A stretch of DNA of 64,000 nt from Acinetobacter boissieri (GTDB taxonomy: Bacteria > Pseudomonadota > Gammaproteobacteria > Pseudomonadales > Moraxellaceae), in contig NZ_FMYL01000001.1 of the NCBI RefSeq assembly GCF_900096955.1, positions 407,131-471,130 of the forward strand. Direction: 5' to 3'. The position numbers were made by a program, and so were the translations under genes. This document shows positions 8,683-16,769 of the stretch, piece by piece (within the stretch, counting starts at the first letter, position 1; each line of letters starts with the position of its first letter). Under the pieces are notes generated by a model, which did no database searches, was not told the DNA's origin, and was given only the letters and a program-made list of their open reading frames with translations.

Positions 8683-9576
8683 ATGACTCAGCTAGCTCAG
8701 AACATTCAAGGCTCAATCGTCGCACTCGTCACCCCTATGCTTGAAGATGGTAACGTAGATTGGAAAGGCCTAGAGAAGCTCGTTGAGTGGCATATCCAAG
8801 AAGGAACAAATGCCATTGTTGCAGTAGGGACATCGGGCGAATCATCTACGCTCACGATGCAAGAACATGCCAAAGTCATTCAAGAAGTGATTCGTATTGC
8901 CAATAAACGTATTCCAATTATTGCAGGTACTGGGGCAAATTCTACCCATGAAGCCATTAAGCTCACCAAAGAGGCTCATGCATTTGGTGCAGATGCAGTA
9001 TTGTCTGTGGTGCCCTATTATAATAAACCGAGCCAAGAAGGCTTATACCAACACTTTAAAGCCATTGCAGCCTCGGCCGATATTCCAGTCATTTTATATA
9101 ACGTACCTAGCCGTACAATTGCCGATTTAAGCAACGACACCGTATTACGTTTAGCAGATATAGATAACATTATTGGTATTAAAGATGCTACAGGTGACGT
9201 ACCTCGTGGCCAAGATCTCATTGAACGCCTACAAGGAAAAATTGCAGTGTATTCAGGCGATGATGATACCGCTGCTGAGCTTATCCTTGTTGGTGCTCAA
9301 GGTAATATTTCGGTGACTGCAAACATTGCACCAAAAACAGTGAGTCAAATTTGCCAATATGCTTTATCAGGCGATGCTGAAAACACGAGAAAACTTGCAC
9401 AAAACGTTGCAAATCTAAACAATATTTTATTTTGTGAATCTAACCCAATTCCTGTCAAATGGGCACTGTGTGAAATGGGTATGATCTGTAGTGGTATTCG
9501 CTTACCACTCACCCCTTTGGCAGAACAATATCATGCAGATGTACGTGACGCGCTCAAGTCTGCAAAACTTATTTAA
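8683..9576 (+). CDS. dapA: 4-hydroxy-tetrahydrodipicolinate synthase
   Basis: A 297-residue TIM-barrel enzyme that condenses pyruvate and aspartate semialdehyde in lysine and diaminopimelate synthesis. The Schiff-base lysine is in IIGIKDATGD (K167), the catalytic tyrosine in ILYNVPSRT (Y139), and the GTSGES motif is at 49–54. It heads a cluster with the BamC-like lipoprotein gene (11 bp downstream) and purC, an order known from Acinetobacter and, as dapA–bamC–purC, from other gammaproteobacteria. Confidence 0.95.
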   Translation: MTQLAQNIQGSIVALVTPMLEDGNVDWKGLEKLVEWHIQEGTNAIVAVGTSGESSTLTMQEHAKVIQEVIRIANKRIPIIAGTGANSTHEAIKLTKEAHAFGADAVLSVVPYYNKPSQEGLYQHFKAIAASADIPVILYNVPSRTIADLSNDTVLRLADIDNIIGIKDATGDVPRGQDLIERLQGKIAVYSGDDDTAAELILVGAQGNISVTANIAPKTVSQICQYALSGDAENTRKLAQNVANLNNILFCESNPIPVKWALCEMGMICSGIRLPLTPLAEQYHADVRDALKSAKLI

Positions 9577-9587
9577 GGGTACTTTTT

Positions 9588-10208
9588 ATGATGCAATTAC
9601 GTGTAAGCATGAGTGTGGCATTACTTTCTGCGCTTGCCATGACAGGGTGTAGCACCCTAAGTACCAAACTTGCGGTCAACAATGGCTCGTTAAACTATAA
9701 AAAAGCTGAAAACGTTGAACCATTAAAATATCCTCAAGGGATTGATGCGCGTGCAGCAACACCGTTGTACCCTGCACCAATTATTAACCCTGTTGCACTA
9801 GAAAAAGCACCTGACTTTGAAAATCAAAAAGGCAATCGTTTTGCAATGCCTCGCCCATTTGAGCAAGTCCAAAACCGTACACAAGCTAAAAAAGCACAAA
9901 ATCAATACCTTCGCCCTGTGGTTTTATTTGATGCAAAACGCAATCCACTGCTGAAAGTAAGCGGTAAATCTGATACTATTTGGCAGTACACATTGGCAAC
10001 GCTCAGCAGTCTAAACTATAGCGTTAAGGGGCAAAACCCAACACGCTACGAAGCGACCATTCAGGTGAACCAAAAAACCTATGTGTTAAAACTCTCTGCT
10101 GTTGGCAAAGAAAACACTTTAGTTGTATTTAACCCTGACAACAGTTTTGCCGATCAAACTCAAGCGGAAGAACTTTTAGGTCAAATCGCTCAAAATTGGC
10201 CAGCCTAG
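9588..10208 (+). CDS. bamC: BamC-like outer-membrane lipoprotein, short form
   Basis: A 206-residue lipoprotein with a signal ending in the lipobox MTGC (Cys21). Its position between dapA and purC is that of bamC (nlpB) in other gammaproteobacteria, an accessory part of the BAM complex that inserts outer-membrane proteins. Escherichia coli BamC is about 344 residues with two helix-grip domains; here there is room for the unstructured N-terminal segment and only one C-terminal domain (about 110–206). The identification rests on synteny and architecture more than on sequence motifs. Confidence 0.72.
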   Translation: MMQLRVSMSVALLSALAMTGCSTLSTKLAVNNGSLNYKKAENVEPLKYPQGIDARAATPLYPAPIINPVALEKAPDFENQKGNRFAMPRPFEQVQNRTQAKKAQNQYLRPVVLFDAKRNPLLKVSGKSDTIWQYTLATLSSLNYSVKGQNPTRYEATIQVNQKTYVLKLSAVGKENTLVVFNPDNSFADQTQAEELLGQIAQNWPA

Positions 10209-10244
10209 TACCCTAGGCTTTATTTTTAAAAACAGGTTAGCCCC

Positions 10245-10964
10245 ATGTTAAAAAACACCCTGCTCTATACCGGTAAAGCAAAGTCTGTCTACACCACAGA
10301 TAATCCAGACCTTTTAATCTTAGTGTTTCGTGACGATGCTTCGGCATTTAATGGTGAAAAAATTGCACAGTTAGACCGTAAGGGCAAGGTAAATAACCTG
10401 TTCAATGCGTTTATTATGGAAAAACTGGCTGAAGCGGGCATTGAAACGCATTTTGAAAAACTACTGAATCCAAGTGAAGTTTTAGTTAAGCGCTTAGACA
10501 TGATTCCAGTAGAATGCGTGATTCGTAACTATGCTGCAGGCTCACTATGTCGCCGTTTAGGTGTCGAAGAAGGTAAAGTACTGACTCCGCCTACATTTGA
10601 ACTTTTCTTTAAAGATGATTCTCTTGGTGACCCAATGGTCAACGAGTCACAATCCATCGCTTTAGGTTGGGCAACAGCTGAACAACTTGAGCAAATGAAA
10701 GTACTCACCTATCAAGTAAATCAAGTATTGACTGATTTATTTGAACAAGGCGGTATGTTGTTGGTCGACTTCAAACTTGAGTTTGGTGTATTCCATGACC
10801 GCATTGTACTTGGCGATGAGTTCTCACCAGATGGCTGCCGTCTATGGGACAAAGAAACTAAGAAGAAATTAGATAAAGACCGCTTCCGCCAAGGTTTAGG
10901 CGATGTAGTTGAAGCATACGAAGAAGTTGCAACACGTTTAGGCATTAACCTAGACAGCATCTAA
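10245..10964 (+). CDS. purC: Phosphoribosylaminoimidazole-succinocarboxamide synthase (SAICAR synthetase)
   Basis: A 239-residue enzyme of purine synthesis that joins CAIR and aspartate with ATP. The family segments [13 protein letters not shown] near the start, [18 protein letters not shown] (about 88–105) and [15 protein letters not shown]-like ([12 protein letters not shown]) are present. Length matches bacterial PurC. Last gene of the dapA cluster; a strong terminator follows. Confidence 0.95.
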   Translation: MLKNTLLYTGKAKSVYTTDNPDLLILVFRDDASAFNGEKIAQLDRKGKVNNLFNAFIMEKLAEAGIETHFEKLLNPSEVLVKRLDMIPVECVIRNYAAGSLCRRLGVEEGKVLTPPTFELFFKDDSLGDPMVNESQSIALGWATAEQLEQMKVLTYQVNQVLTDLFEQGGMLLVDFKLEFGVFHDRIVLGDEFSPDGCRLWDKETKKKLDKDRFRQGLGDVVEAYEEVATRLGINLDSI

Positions 10965-10980
10965 GCTTTAGATCTGTTAC

Positions 10981-11012
10981 AAAAACCGAGCCAAAAGGCT
11001 CGGTTTTTTATT
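10981..11012 (+). terminator. Intrinsic terminator after purC
   Basis: ACCGAGCC/GGCTCGGT stem with an AAAA loop, flanked by A5 and T6 runs. Confidence 0.88.
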
Positions 11013-11048
11013 ATAAGCTAAGGTCATTATTTTATTGTGGTACACATT

Positions 11049-11930
11049 ATGAACAGAAAAAAACACTATATCTTTACGATAATCTTCTGTATCAGTACCA
11101 CAATTCAAGCAAAATCTCTTGAGATTATTTCACTTTGGTCAAATGATAAGCCACCCGAAAACCCCAAACATCAACTCAAAAAAAATATAAAAACGGTCGT
11201 AACGCCATTTATGGCCGTGTACTCCCCTGCACAATCGAACCATACCGCTATTTTAGTCATGAGTGGTGGTGGCTATGCCCATGAAGTACTCAATAAAGAA
11301 GGAACACCCACTTCTTTATGGTTACAACAACATGGCTTTACTGTATTTGAATTGGTGTACCGTTTACCAATGCCTGAACAAGCCAACACACGTGACTTGC
11401 CTTTTGCAGATGCTCAACGAGCCCTAAGATTAATTAAGGCAACAGGACAATTTCAACACATTGGGGTCATGGGATTCTCTGCTGGTGGGCATGTGGCAGG
11501 CATGTTAGCAACACAGTGGACTAAGACATTTTATAAGCCCTTAGATGCAACAGATACATTCTCAGCCCGACCTGATTTTGCCGTATTACTCTACCCTGTT
11601 GTCAGCATGCAGCCCCCGCTCAATGAAACACATGCCTATAAAGTCTTGTTTGATGCAAATAGTAACGATACATTACTACGCCAATACAGCATAAACCAGA
11701 ACATTACGCATAACACACCACCCATGTTTATTGCACATGCCATTGACGATAATATTTCACCTGTCGCCAATAGCCAGCTTCTACATCAAGCTCTACAACA
11801 ACAACAGATTAGCAATGAATTCATTTTATTTGACCACGGCGGACATGGTTGGGGCTTAGGCAATAATCCCCAAACCAAGCAATGGCCTGCGTTATTTTTA
11901 CATTGGCAACAACAACAGTTTCAAGACTGA
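11049..11930 (+). CDS. Exported alpha/beta-hydrolase, probable esterase
   Basis: About 293 residues from the ATG at 11049, which begins a signal peptide (MNRKKHYIFTIIFCISTTIQA). An alternative ATG lies 12 bases upstream. The nucleophile elbow is GFSAGGH and the probable acid and base are in the IDDNISP and DHGGHGWG segments near the C-terminus. The MSGGGYAHE segment is the HGG-like oxyanion loop of acetyl-esterase/BD-FAE-type hydrolases. The likely role is de-esterification in the periplasm; the substrate is unknown. Its end overlaps the convergent rarA by 10 bases, an unusually tight packing. Confidence 0.8.
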   Translation: MNRKKHYIFTIIFCISTTIQAKSLEIISLWSNDKPPENPKHQLKKNIKTVVTPFMAVYSPAQSNHTAILVMSGGGYAHEVLNKEGTPTSLWLQQHGFTVFELVYRLPMPEQANTRDLPFADAQRALRLIKATGQFQHIGVMGFSAGGHVAGMLATQWTKTFYKPLDATDTFSARPDFAVLLYPVVSMQPPLNETHAYKVLFDANSNDTLLRQYSINQNITHNTPPMFIAHAIDDNISPVANSQLLHQALQQQQISNEFILFDHGGHGWGLGNNPQTKQWPALFLHWQQQQFQD

Positions 11931-13195
11931 GTCTCTTGCCAACGGCGTTGCTGTAGCTTTTCGCCTTCAACTTCACGTTTGTTACGTGCAGATTCATACA
12001 GTTTTGTACCCATAAGCTCATCGGGTAAATAATTTTGTTTAACAAAGTTTTCTGGATAATCATGTGGATATAAATAATCCACGCCATAACCTTCTGCTTT
12101 CATTAAGCCTGTAGGTGCATTACGCAAATGCAATGGCACAGCTAAATTAGCCGTTTTTTCCGCCAAAGCCATGGCTTTATTAATGGCTAAATACGTACTG
12201 TTACTTTTTGCACTGGTTGCTAAGTACACCACACATTGGCCTAAAATAATACGAGCTTCAGGCATACCAACCGCTTGTACTGCACGCATACTTTCACCTG
12301 CAAGCAATAAAGCATTGGGATTAGAATTACCTATATCTTCCGAGGCTGAGATCAACAAACGGCGAGCAATAAATACAGGGTCTTCACCACCTTTGAGCAT
12401 ACGGGCTAGCCAATACAGTGCTGCATCTGGGTCACTACCACGAATAGATTTAATTAAAGCCGATGCCAAATCGTAGTGTTGTTCGCCTGTTTTGTCATAA
12501 CGTGCAGTGGTTTGCTGAGCAACTTTAACCACCAAGCCATTATTAATATGATTCTCATCTTGCTCTGTATCAAAGGTATTGGCGACCAAATCGAGCAAAT
12601 TAAGTGCCTTTCTGGCATCCCCCCCTGAAAACTGAACGAGTGCTTCGTACTCATCGATATAAATATGACGCTGTTGTAAAATAGAGTCTCGGGCAATGGC
12701 TTGATCCAATAATGCTTTGATCGCATCACTGTCTAATACATTGAGTGTATAGACCTGACAACGAGACAACAGTGCACTATTGACTTCAAATGACGGGTTT
12801 TCTGTGGTTGCCCCCACCAAAGTAATTTTACCTTTTTCTACTGCCCCGAGTAGTGCATCTTGTTGTGACTTATTAAAACGATGAATTTCATCAATAAAAA
12901 CCACAGGTGTCAGTAAATCACCGCTTTCAGCAATCACTTCTCTCAGCTCTTTTACGCCCGTATTTAAAGCAGACAAACTTAAAAATGGACGGTCTACCGC
13001 TTGTGCAAGAAGAGAAGCTAATGTGGTTTTCCCCACTCCGGGTGGGCCCCAAAAAATAATGGAAGGTAAATGTCCCTGATCAATCATTTGACGAAAGGGT
13101 GCATCTGCATTTAATAAATGCCCTTGTCCTAAAATTTCCGATAGGTCGCGCGGGCGTAAACGTTCTGGGAGTGGAATATTACTGCTATCGCTCAT
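11921..13195 (-). CDS. rarA: Replication-associated recombination protein A (AAA+ ATPase)
   Basis: A 424-residue AAA+ ATPase of the RarA/MgsA/WRNIP1 family, which acts at stalled replication forks. Walker A is GPPGVGKTTLA (about 51–61) and Walker B is FIDEIHRFNKSQQDALL (about 99–115). The C-terminal clamp-loader-like tetramerisation region is complete. Convergent with the esterase gene, overlapping its last bases. Confidence 0.94.
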   Translation of the reverse strand: MSDSSNIPLPERLRPRDLSEILGQGHLLNADAPFRQMIDQGHLPSIIFWGPPGVGKTTLASLLAQAVDRPFLSLSALNTGVKELREVIAESGDLLTPVVFIDEIHRFNKSQQDALLGAVEKGKITLVGATTENPSFEVNSALLSRCQVYTLNVLDSDAIKALLDQAIARDSILQQRHIYIDEYEALVQFSGGDARKALNLLDLVANTFDTEQDENHINNGLVVKVAQQTTARYDKTGEQHYDLASALIKSIRGSDPDAALYWLARMLKGGEDPVFIARRLLISASEDIGNSNPNALLLAGESMRAVQAVGMPEARIILGQCVVYLATSAKSNSTYLAINKAMALAEKTANLAVPLHLRNAPTGLMKAEGYGVDYLYPHDYPENFVKQNYLPDELMGTKLYESARNKREVEGEKLQQRRWQETQS

Positions 13196-13241
13196 AAGGC
13201 CTTCTATTTTTACTGTAGATCAAACCAACGTGTGGCATATA

Positions 13242-13685
13242 TTAGTGTAAATCGAAACGATTCACTGGCATGCTGTCTTTACTCTCATCAGGACGCTGTA
13301 GCGCTTGTATAATTTCACAGTCTTTGACTGATGCATTGGCATGACAAGAGTTTTTTAACTGCTCTAACTGTACTTTAAATTGCTCTAACTGTTGAATTTT
13401 TTCAGTCACATGCTGTAAGTGCTCACTAATTACATCATTCACATGACCACAATTTTGCTCAGGCTGTTGCAACTGCTCATGCAAAGCTTGAATTTCTTTG
13501 AGTGACATACCCAACTCACGGCAATGCCGAATAAAAATCAGTCCAGTTAAACTGTCTTGATCATAGTATCTGTAGTTATTGTCGGCACGGCGTGGTGGAT
13601 GAATCAACTGCTTTTTTTCGTAAAACCGAATGGTATCTGCACTGAGTTTGGCTTTTTTAGCCAACTCACCAATGGTAAATTGCAT
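13242..13685 (-). CDS. cadR: MerR-family metal-responsive regulator, CadR/PbrR type
   Basis: A 147-residue regulator with an N-terminal winged-helix domain (FTIGELAKKAKLSADTIRFYEKK) and a long dimerisation helix. The three cysteines that bind Cd/Pb in CadR are present: one in QNCGHVND (about residue 78) and two in NSCHANASVKDC. A His-ending C-tail follows. Divergent from a cation-efflux gene across a promoter with the long spacer typical of MerR activation, so it probably senses a divalent metal and induces the exporter. Confidence 0.85.
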   Translation of the reverse strand: MQFTIGELAKKAKLSADTIRFYEKKQLIHPPRRADNNYRYYDQDSLTGLIFIRHCRELGMSLKEIQALHEQLQQPEQNCGHVNDVISEHLQHVTEKIQQLEQFKVQLEQLKNSCHANASVKDCEIIQALQRPDESKDSMPVNRFDLH

Positions 13686-13695
13686 AAAAATCTCC

Positions 13696-13726
13696 TTGAC
13701 CTTAGAGCTACACCAAGCTTTTTAAT
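13696..13726 (+). promoter_or_regulatory. MerR-type promoter with a 19-bp spacer and operator dyad
   Basis: TTGACC (13696–13701) and TTTAAT (13721–13726) are 19 bp apart, the over-long spacing on which MerR regulators act. Between them is a dyad, ACCTT (13699–13703) and AAGCT (13715–13719), centred near 13709. It drives the cation transporter at 13757. Confidence 0.65.
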
Positions 13727-13756
13727 CAGTTTAAATCTGTTAGAGGAGATTTTCAA

Positions 13757-14389
13757 ATGGCTGGTTGTCATTGTCATCACGAAGCACCAACAAAAACGCA
13801 TTCAAAAAAATTCCGTAATGCATTATGGATTGCATTGGTGCTCAATCTCTCTTTATTTTTAATTGAAGTGATTGGGGGTATGCAATCTGGCTCAGCCTCG
13901 CTTTGGGCAGACTCACTCGACTTTGCTGGTGATTCATTTAACTATATTATTTCTTTAATTGCTTTGGGTATGAGCCTGTATTGGCGTGCCAATGCTGCAC
14001 TCCTTAAAGGCAGTATGATGATTTTGTTTGCCATTTTTGTAGTGGCAAAAGTGGTTTGGTCTTATAGCAACGGTCAACCACCCGAAGCCATGACCATGGG
14101 CTTTATTGGTGTATTGGCATTGGTGGCCAATATTATTAGTGCTTTGGTACTCTATACTTTTAGAGATGGTGACTCAAATATGCGTTCGGTGTGGTTATGT
14201 AGCCGTAACGATGCGATTGGTAATGTGGCCGTATTACTTGCAGCTTTAGGTGTATTTGGTACACAAAGTGCATTACCTGACTTATTGGTGGCCTCTATTA
14301 TGGCAGTACTTGGGTTTTCTGGTGGTTTACAAATTATTAAGCAAGCTCGTGCTGAACGCCGAAAAGTCCGTTACACGCCTGTACACTGA
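13757..14389 (+). CDS. Cation diffusion facilitator-type metal transporter (short)
   Basis: A 210-residue inner-membrane protein. The N-terminus MAGCHCHHEAP is a metal-binding Cys/His tag. About six membrane segments follow with paired metal-site motifs DSLDFAGDS (helix 2) and SRNDAIGN (helix 5), as in CDF transporters. It lacks the cytoplasmic C-terminal domain of classical CzcD. A strong ribosome site (AGAGGAGA) precedes the ATG. The divergent CadR-type sensor points to Cd, Zn, Co or Pb export. Confidence 0.83.
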   Translation: MAGCHCHHEAPTKTHSKKFRNALWIALVLNLSLFLIEVIGGMQSGSASLWADSLDFAGDSFNYIISLIALGMSLYWRANAALLKGSMMILFAIFVVAKVVWSYSNGQPPEAMTMGFIGVLALVANIISALVLYTFRDGDSNMRSVWLCSRNDAIGNVAVLLAALGVFGTQSALPDLLVASIMAVLGFSGGLQIIKQARAERRKVRYTPVH

Positions 14390-14398
14390 AAGTAAACT

Positions 14399-14848
14399 TT
14401 AACGCACCCAACGTACAATATATTGGTCAATGTCTTGTTCAGGGATATCATATTCTGAAATACAACGCCCTGCCACAGACTTTTTGGCCGTAATCACACT
14501 TTCTCTAGAGCCTGTATTTAAGTAGTGCCATGGGGGTAATTTTTTACCCTCATGCCTACGTTTATAGGCACAACTTGATGGCAACCAATACGCAATTTGA
14601 TCAATCGTTTGTATGTTGAGTTGAATACAATCTGGAACAAAGTTTTTTCGATGGACATAGTCTGAGCAATGTCCTGTTGAGCAGTCGAGTAGATGACATG
14701 CCACCTTGGTGTATGCCACTTCTTGCGTGTCATCGTCTTCAAGTTTAATCAAACAACATAAACCACAACCATCACACAATGCTTCCCACTCTTGGGCATT
14801 TAACGCATCTAATGGGTATTTTTGCCAAAACTGAGGGCGTAAAGACAT
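14399..14848 (-). CDS. ycgN: YcgN-family cysteine-cluster protein (UPF0260)
   Basis: A 149-residue conserved protein of unknown function. The cysteine cluster CDGCGLCCLIK (about residues 25–35), then CHLLDCSTGHCSDY and PDCIQLN, are the family signature and suggest a bound metal or Fe–S centre. The 5' end and upstream region of this gene are the source of the diverged repeats found again at 22.3 and 24.7 kb. Confidence 0.88.
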   Translation of the reverse strand: MSLRPQFWQKYPLDALNAQEWEALCDGCGLCCLIKLEDDDTQEVAYTKVACHLLDCSTGHCSDYVHRKNFVPDCIQLNIQTIDQIAYWLPSSCAYKRRHEGKKLPPWHYLNTGSRESVITAKKSVAGRCISEYDIPEQDIDQYIVRWVR

Positions 14849-15023
14849 GCCTAAACCAATATCAACATAACATGATTAGTGTAGCATGCCTTTCATTATA
14901 AATTAATCGTCTACATCTAGATCATGCATGAATTTAGTCCTTATAATTTTTACATCAACAAAAAATATATACACGTAAAAATTACAGAGTAGATGTAAGT
15001 CAGTCTTTTGGCTGTATGAATAA
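14805..15023. repeat. ycgN 5' region, parent copy of a dispersed repeat
   Basis: This stretch covers the first codons of ycgN and its upstream flank. Diverged copies occur at 22272–22450 and 24730–24866 in the same orientation. Shared landmarks include GCATCTAATGGGTATTTT (copies 1 and 3), GAGGGCGTAAA..ACATGCCTAAA (copies 1 and 2), and GTAAAAATTACAGA plus CTG(T/C)ATGAATAA (copies 1 and 2). Confidence 0.7.
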
Positions 15024-15044
15024 GGAAAGGAGATGGTTGCACTA

Positions 15045-15062
15045 CATTTTTAAATATTTCAT
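15045..15062 (-). pseudogene. Remnant of a third immunity-type paralogue (5' end only)
   Basis: Reading leftward from 15062, the sequence encodes M-K-Y-L-K and then a stop after one more codon. The same MKYLK start, the same upstream bases and the same terminator hairpin occur at the head of the intact gene at 15910. So this looks like the beginning of another tandem copy whose body has been deleted. Confidence 0.6.
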
Positions 15063-15076
15063 TCTTTCCCCATAAA

Positions 15077-15106
15077 AAAGCCAATATGAGCGCTCATATT
15101 GGCTTT
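15077..15106 (-). terminator. Perfect-palindrome terminator after the first immunity-type gene
   Basis: AAAGCCAATATGAGC and its exact reverse complement (30 bp), followed on the minus strand by a T6 run. Nearly the same hairpin lies between the two tandem genes, showing it was copied with them. Confidence 0.85.
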
Positions 15107-15118
15107 AAAGTGACTACT

Positions 15119-15910
15119 TTATTTTTTCTTCATACTAAGAAATTCAGCTGGATAAGTACTAATACCATCATTAATATCATCACCATCAGTACAACCACCG
15201 GCTAACTTATTGGTCGAAACACATTCTAAATTACGGTCAAACATCACTTTATAGACTGGCATTTTTTTTATGGTTTGTGCATTGATGGGGCCATCACAAC
15301 CTTTTTGAATACGGTCTGTATAGGTAAACAGCTTGGTTTTTTCGTTATAACTTAACTTCACCCCTACTGTGCAGTCCAATGGTTCAATAGCATCACCCTT
15401 CGCATCAACTTCACTACTCACAGATATTGAATTTAAACTTATCACTTTATTGTTTTTTAAGTTATATACATAGGTGGTGACGTCATTTGTTCTTTGAGGT
15501 AATGACCGATAATTGACATAATCATTTGTCCGTACGGTGAGGGCAAGATAACCAGTTTCTTCATCCAGCCAAATATTATCTATACGCACTCCAAAAGCAT
15601 TATTATATGGCGCTGTGGTTTTAAATAGCTGATAAATTTTATTCTTATTGAGAATTTCTACGCCATACTCTTGCAACTGATAATTTTCTTTACCTGTGGA
15701 TTCATCAGTAAGCCCATAATCAGCAATCCTTACTTTTAAAGTACTGCTATAACGTGCATAGTAATTTAAATCATCATTACTTAAATAATCAACAGGATTT
15801 TTAAGTTGTTCACTTTCAACCATAATATCATCCCAATCAGGGTCGTCTGCATAACTTAAATTGGCGAATAAGCCACCACACAGTAGTGCCAGTACTTTTA
15901 AATATTTCAT
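15119..15910 (-). CDS. Exported paralogue A, candidate T6SS immunity protein
   Basis: A 263-residue protein with signal peptide MKYLKVLALLCGGLFANLSYA and no lipobox, so probably soluble in the periplasm. It is very similar along its whole length to the next gene upstream (15968). I chose the ATG at 15910 because GGGGA lies 8 bases upstream and it starts the signal peptide; an in-frame upstream start lies within the terminator hairpin. No family is recognised. Its position just after a VgrG-linked peptidoglycan hydrolase gene, and its periplasmic location, fit an immunity role against that enzyme. This is inferred from context only. Confidence 0.7.
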   Translation of the reverse strand: MKYLKVLALLCGGLFANLSYADDPDWDDIMVESEQLKNPVDYLSNDDLNYYARYSSTLKVRIADYGLTDESTGKENYQLQEYGVEILNKNKIYQLFKTTAPYNNAFGVRIDNIWLDEETGYLALTVRTNDYVNYRSLPQRTNDVTTYVYNLKNNKVISLNSISVSSEVDAKGDAIEPLDCTVGVKLSYNEKTKLFTYTDRIQKGCDGPINAQTIKKMPVYKVMFDRNLECVSTNKLAGGCTDGDDINDGISTYPAEFLSMKKK

Positions 15911-15925
15911 TCTATTCCCCATAAA

Positions 15926-15955
15926 AAAGCCAATATGACTCCTCATATTGGCTTT
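15926..15955 (-). terminator. Terminator between the tandem immunity-type genes
   Basis: AAAGCCAATATGA/TCATATTGGCTTT with a 4-base loop and T6 on the minus strand. It sits between paralogues B and A, so A may need its own promoter or read-through. Confidence 0.82.
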
Positions 15956-15967
15956 AAAGTGACTACT

Positions 15968-16759
15968 TTATTTTTTTTTCATACGGATAAACTCAGCAGT
16001 ATAATTACCGATGCTTTCATTTATATTATCTTCGTTACTGCAACCACCGGCTAATTGATTGGTCGAAATACATTTAAAATTACGGTCAAACGTCACTCTA
16101 TAGACTGGCATTTTTTTGATGGTTTGCGCATTGATTGGCCCAGTACAGCCTTTATGAATACGATCTGTATAGGTAAACAGCTTGGTTTTTTCGTTATAAC
16201 TTAACTTCACCCCTACTGTACAATCAAGTGGTTTAATCGCATCCCCCTTGGAGTCGACGTTACTACTCACCGATATTGAATTTAACCTCATAAATTTATT
16301 ATTTTTTAAGTTATAGACATAGGTGGTGACATCATTGTTTCTTTCAGGTGATGATCCATAATTGATGTAATAATTTGTCCGCACCGTGAGTGCCAGATAA
16401 CCAGTTTCTTCATTTAACCAAATATTATCTATACGTACTCCAAAAGTATTGTTATATGGTGCTGTAGTTTTAAATAGCTGATAAATTTTATTCTTGTTTA
16501 GAATCTCCACACCATATTTTTTTAGTTGATAATTCTCTTTACCTGTAGATTCATCGCTAGTTCCATAATCTACAATTTTAACTTTTAAATTATCACTATA
16601 TCGCGAGTAAAAATTAAATTTACGACTACTTAAATAGTCAACAGGATTATTATATTGAATACTATCAATCATAATATCATCCCATTCAGGGTCCTCTGCA
16701 TAACTTAAATTGGTGAACAAGCCACCACACAGTAATGCCAGTACTTTTAAATATTTCAT
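15968..16759 (-). CDS. Exported paralogue B, candidate T6SS immunity protein
   Basis: A 263-residue protein, starting at the ATG at 16759 with AAGGAA upstream. It has the same signal peptide design (MKYLKVLALLCGGLFTNLSYA) and the same order of conserved segments as paralogue A. Differences are concentrated in the first 70 mature residues and the C-terminal tail. It begins 11 bp beyond the stop of the peptidoglycan hydrolase gene, in the usual effector–immunity order. The divergence of the two copies could broaden protection to variant effectors; that is inference. Confidence 0.72.
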   Translation of the reverse strand: MKYLKVLALLCGGLFTNLSYAEDPEWDDIMIDSIQYNNPVDYLSSRKFNFYSRYSDNLKVKIVDYGTSDESTGKENYQLKKYGVEILNKNKIYQLFKTTAPYNNTFGVRIDNIWLNEETGYLALTVRTNYYINYGSSPERNNDVTTYVYNLKNNKFMRLNSISVSSNVDSKGDAIKPLDCTVGVKLSYNEKTKLFTYTDRIHKGCTGPINAQTIKKMPVYRVTFDRNFKCISTNQLAGGCSNEDNINESIGNYTAEFIRMKKK

Positions 16760-16769
16760 AAAAAATTCC

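Noticed and set aside
11037..11048. ATG at 11037 as the esterase start
   Set aside because: It adds four residues ahead of a good signal peptide, and no better ribosome site supports it; the start at 11049 is preferred but not certain.
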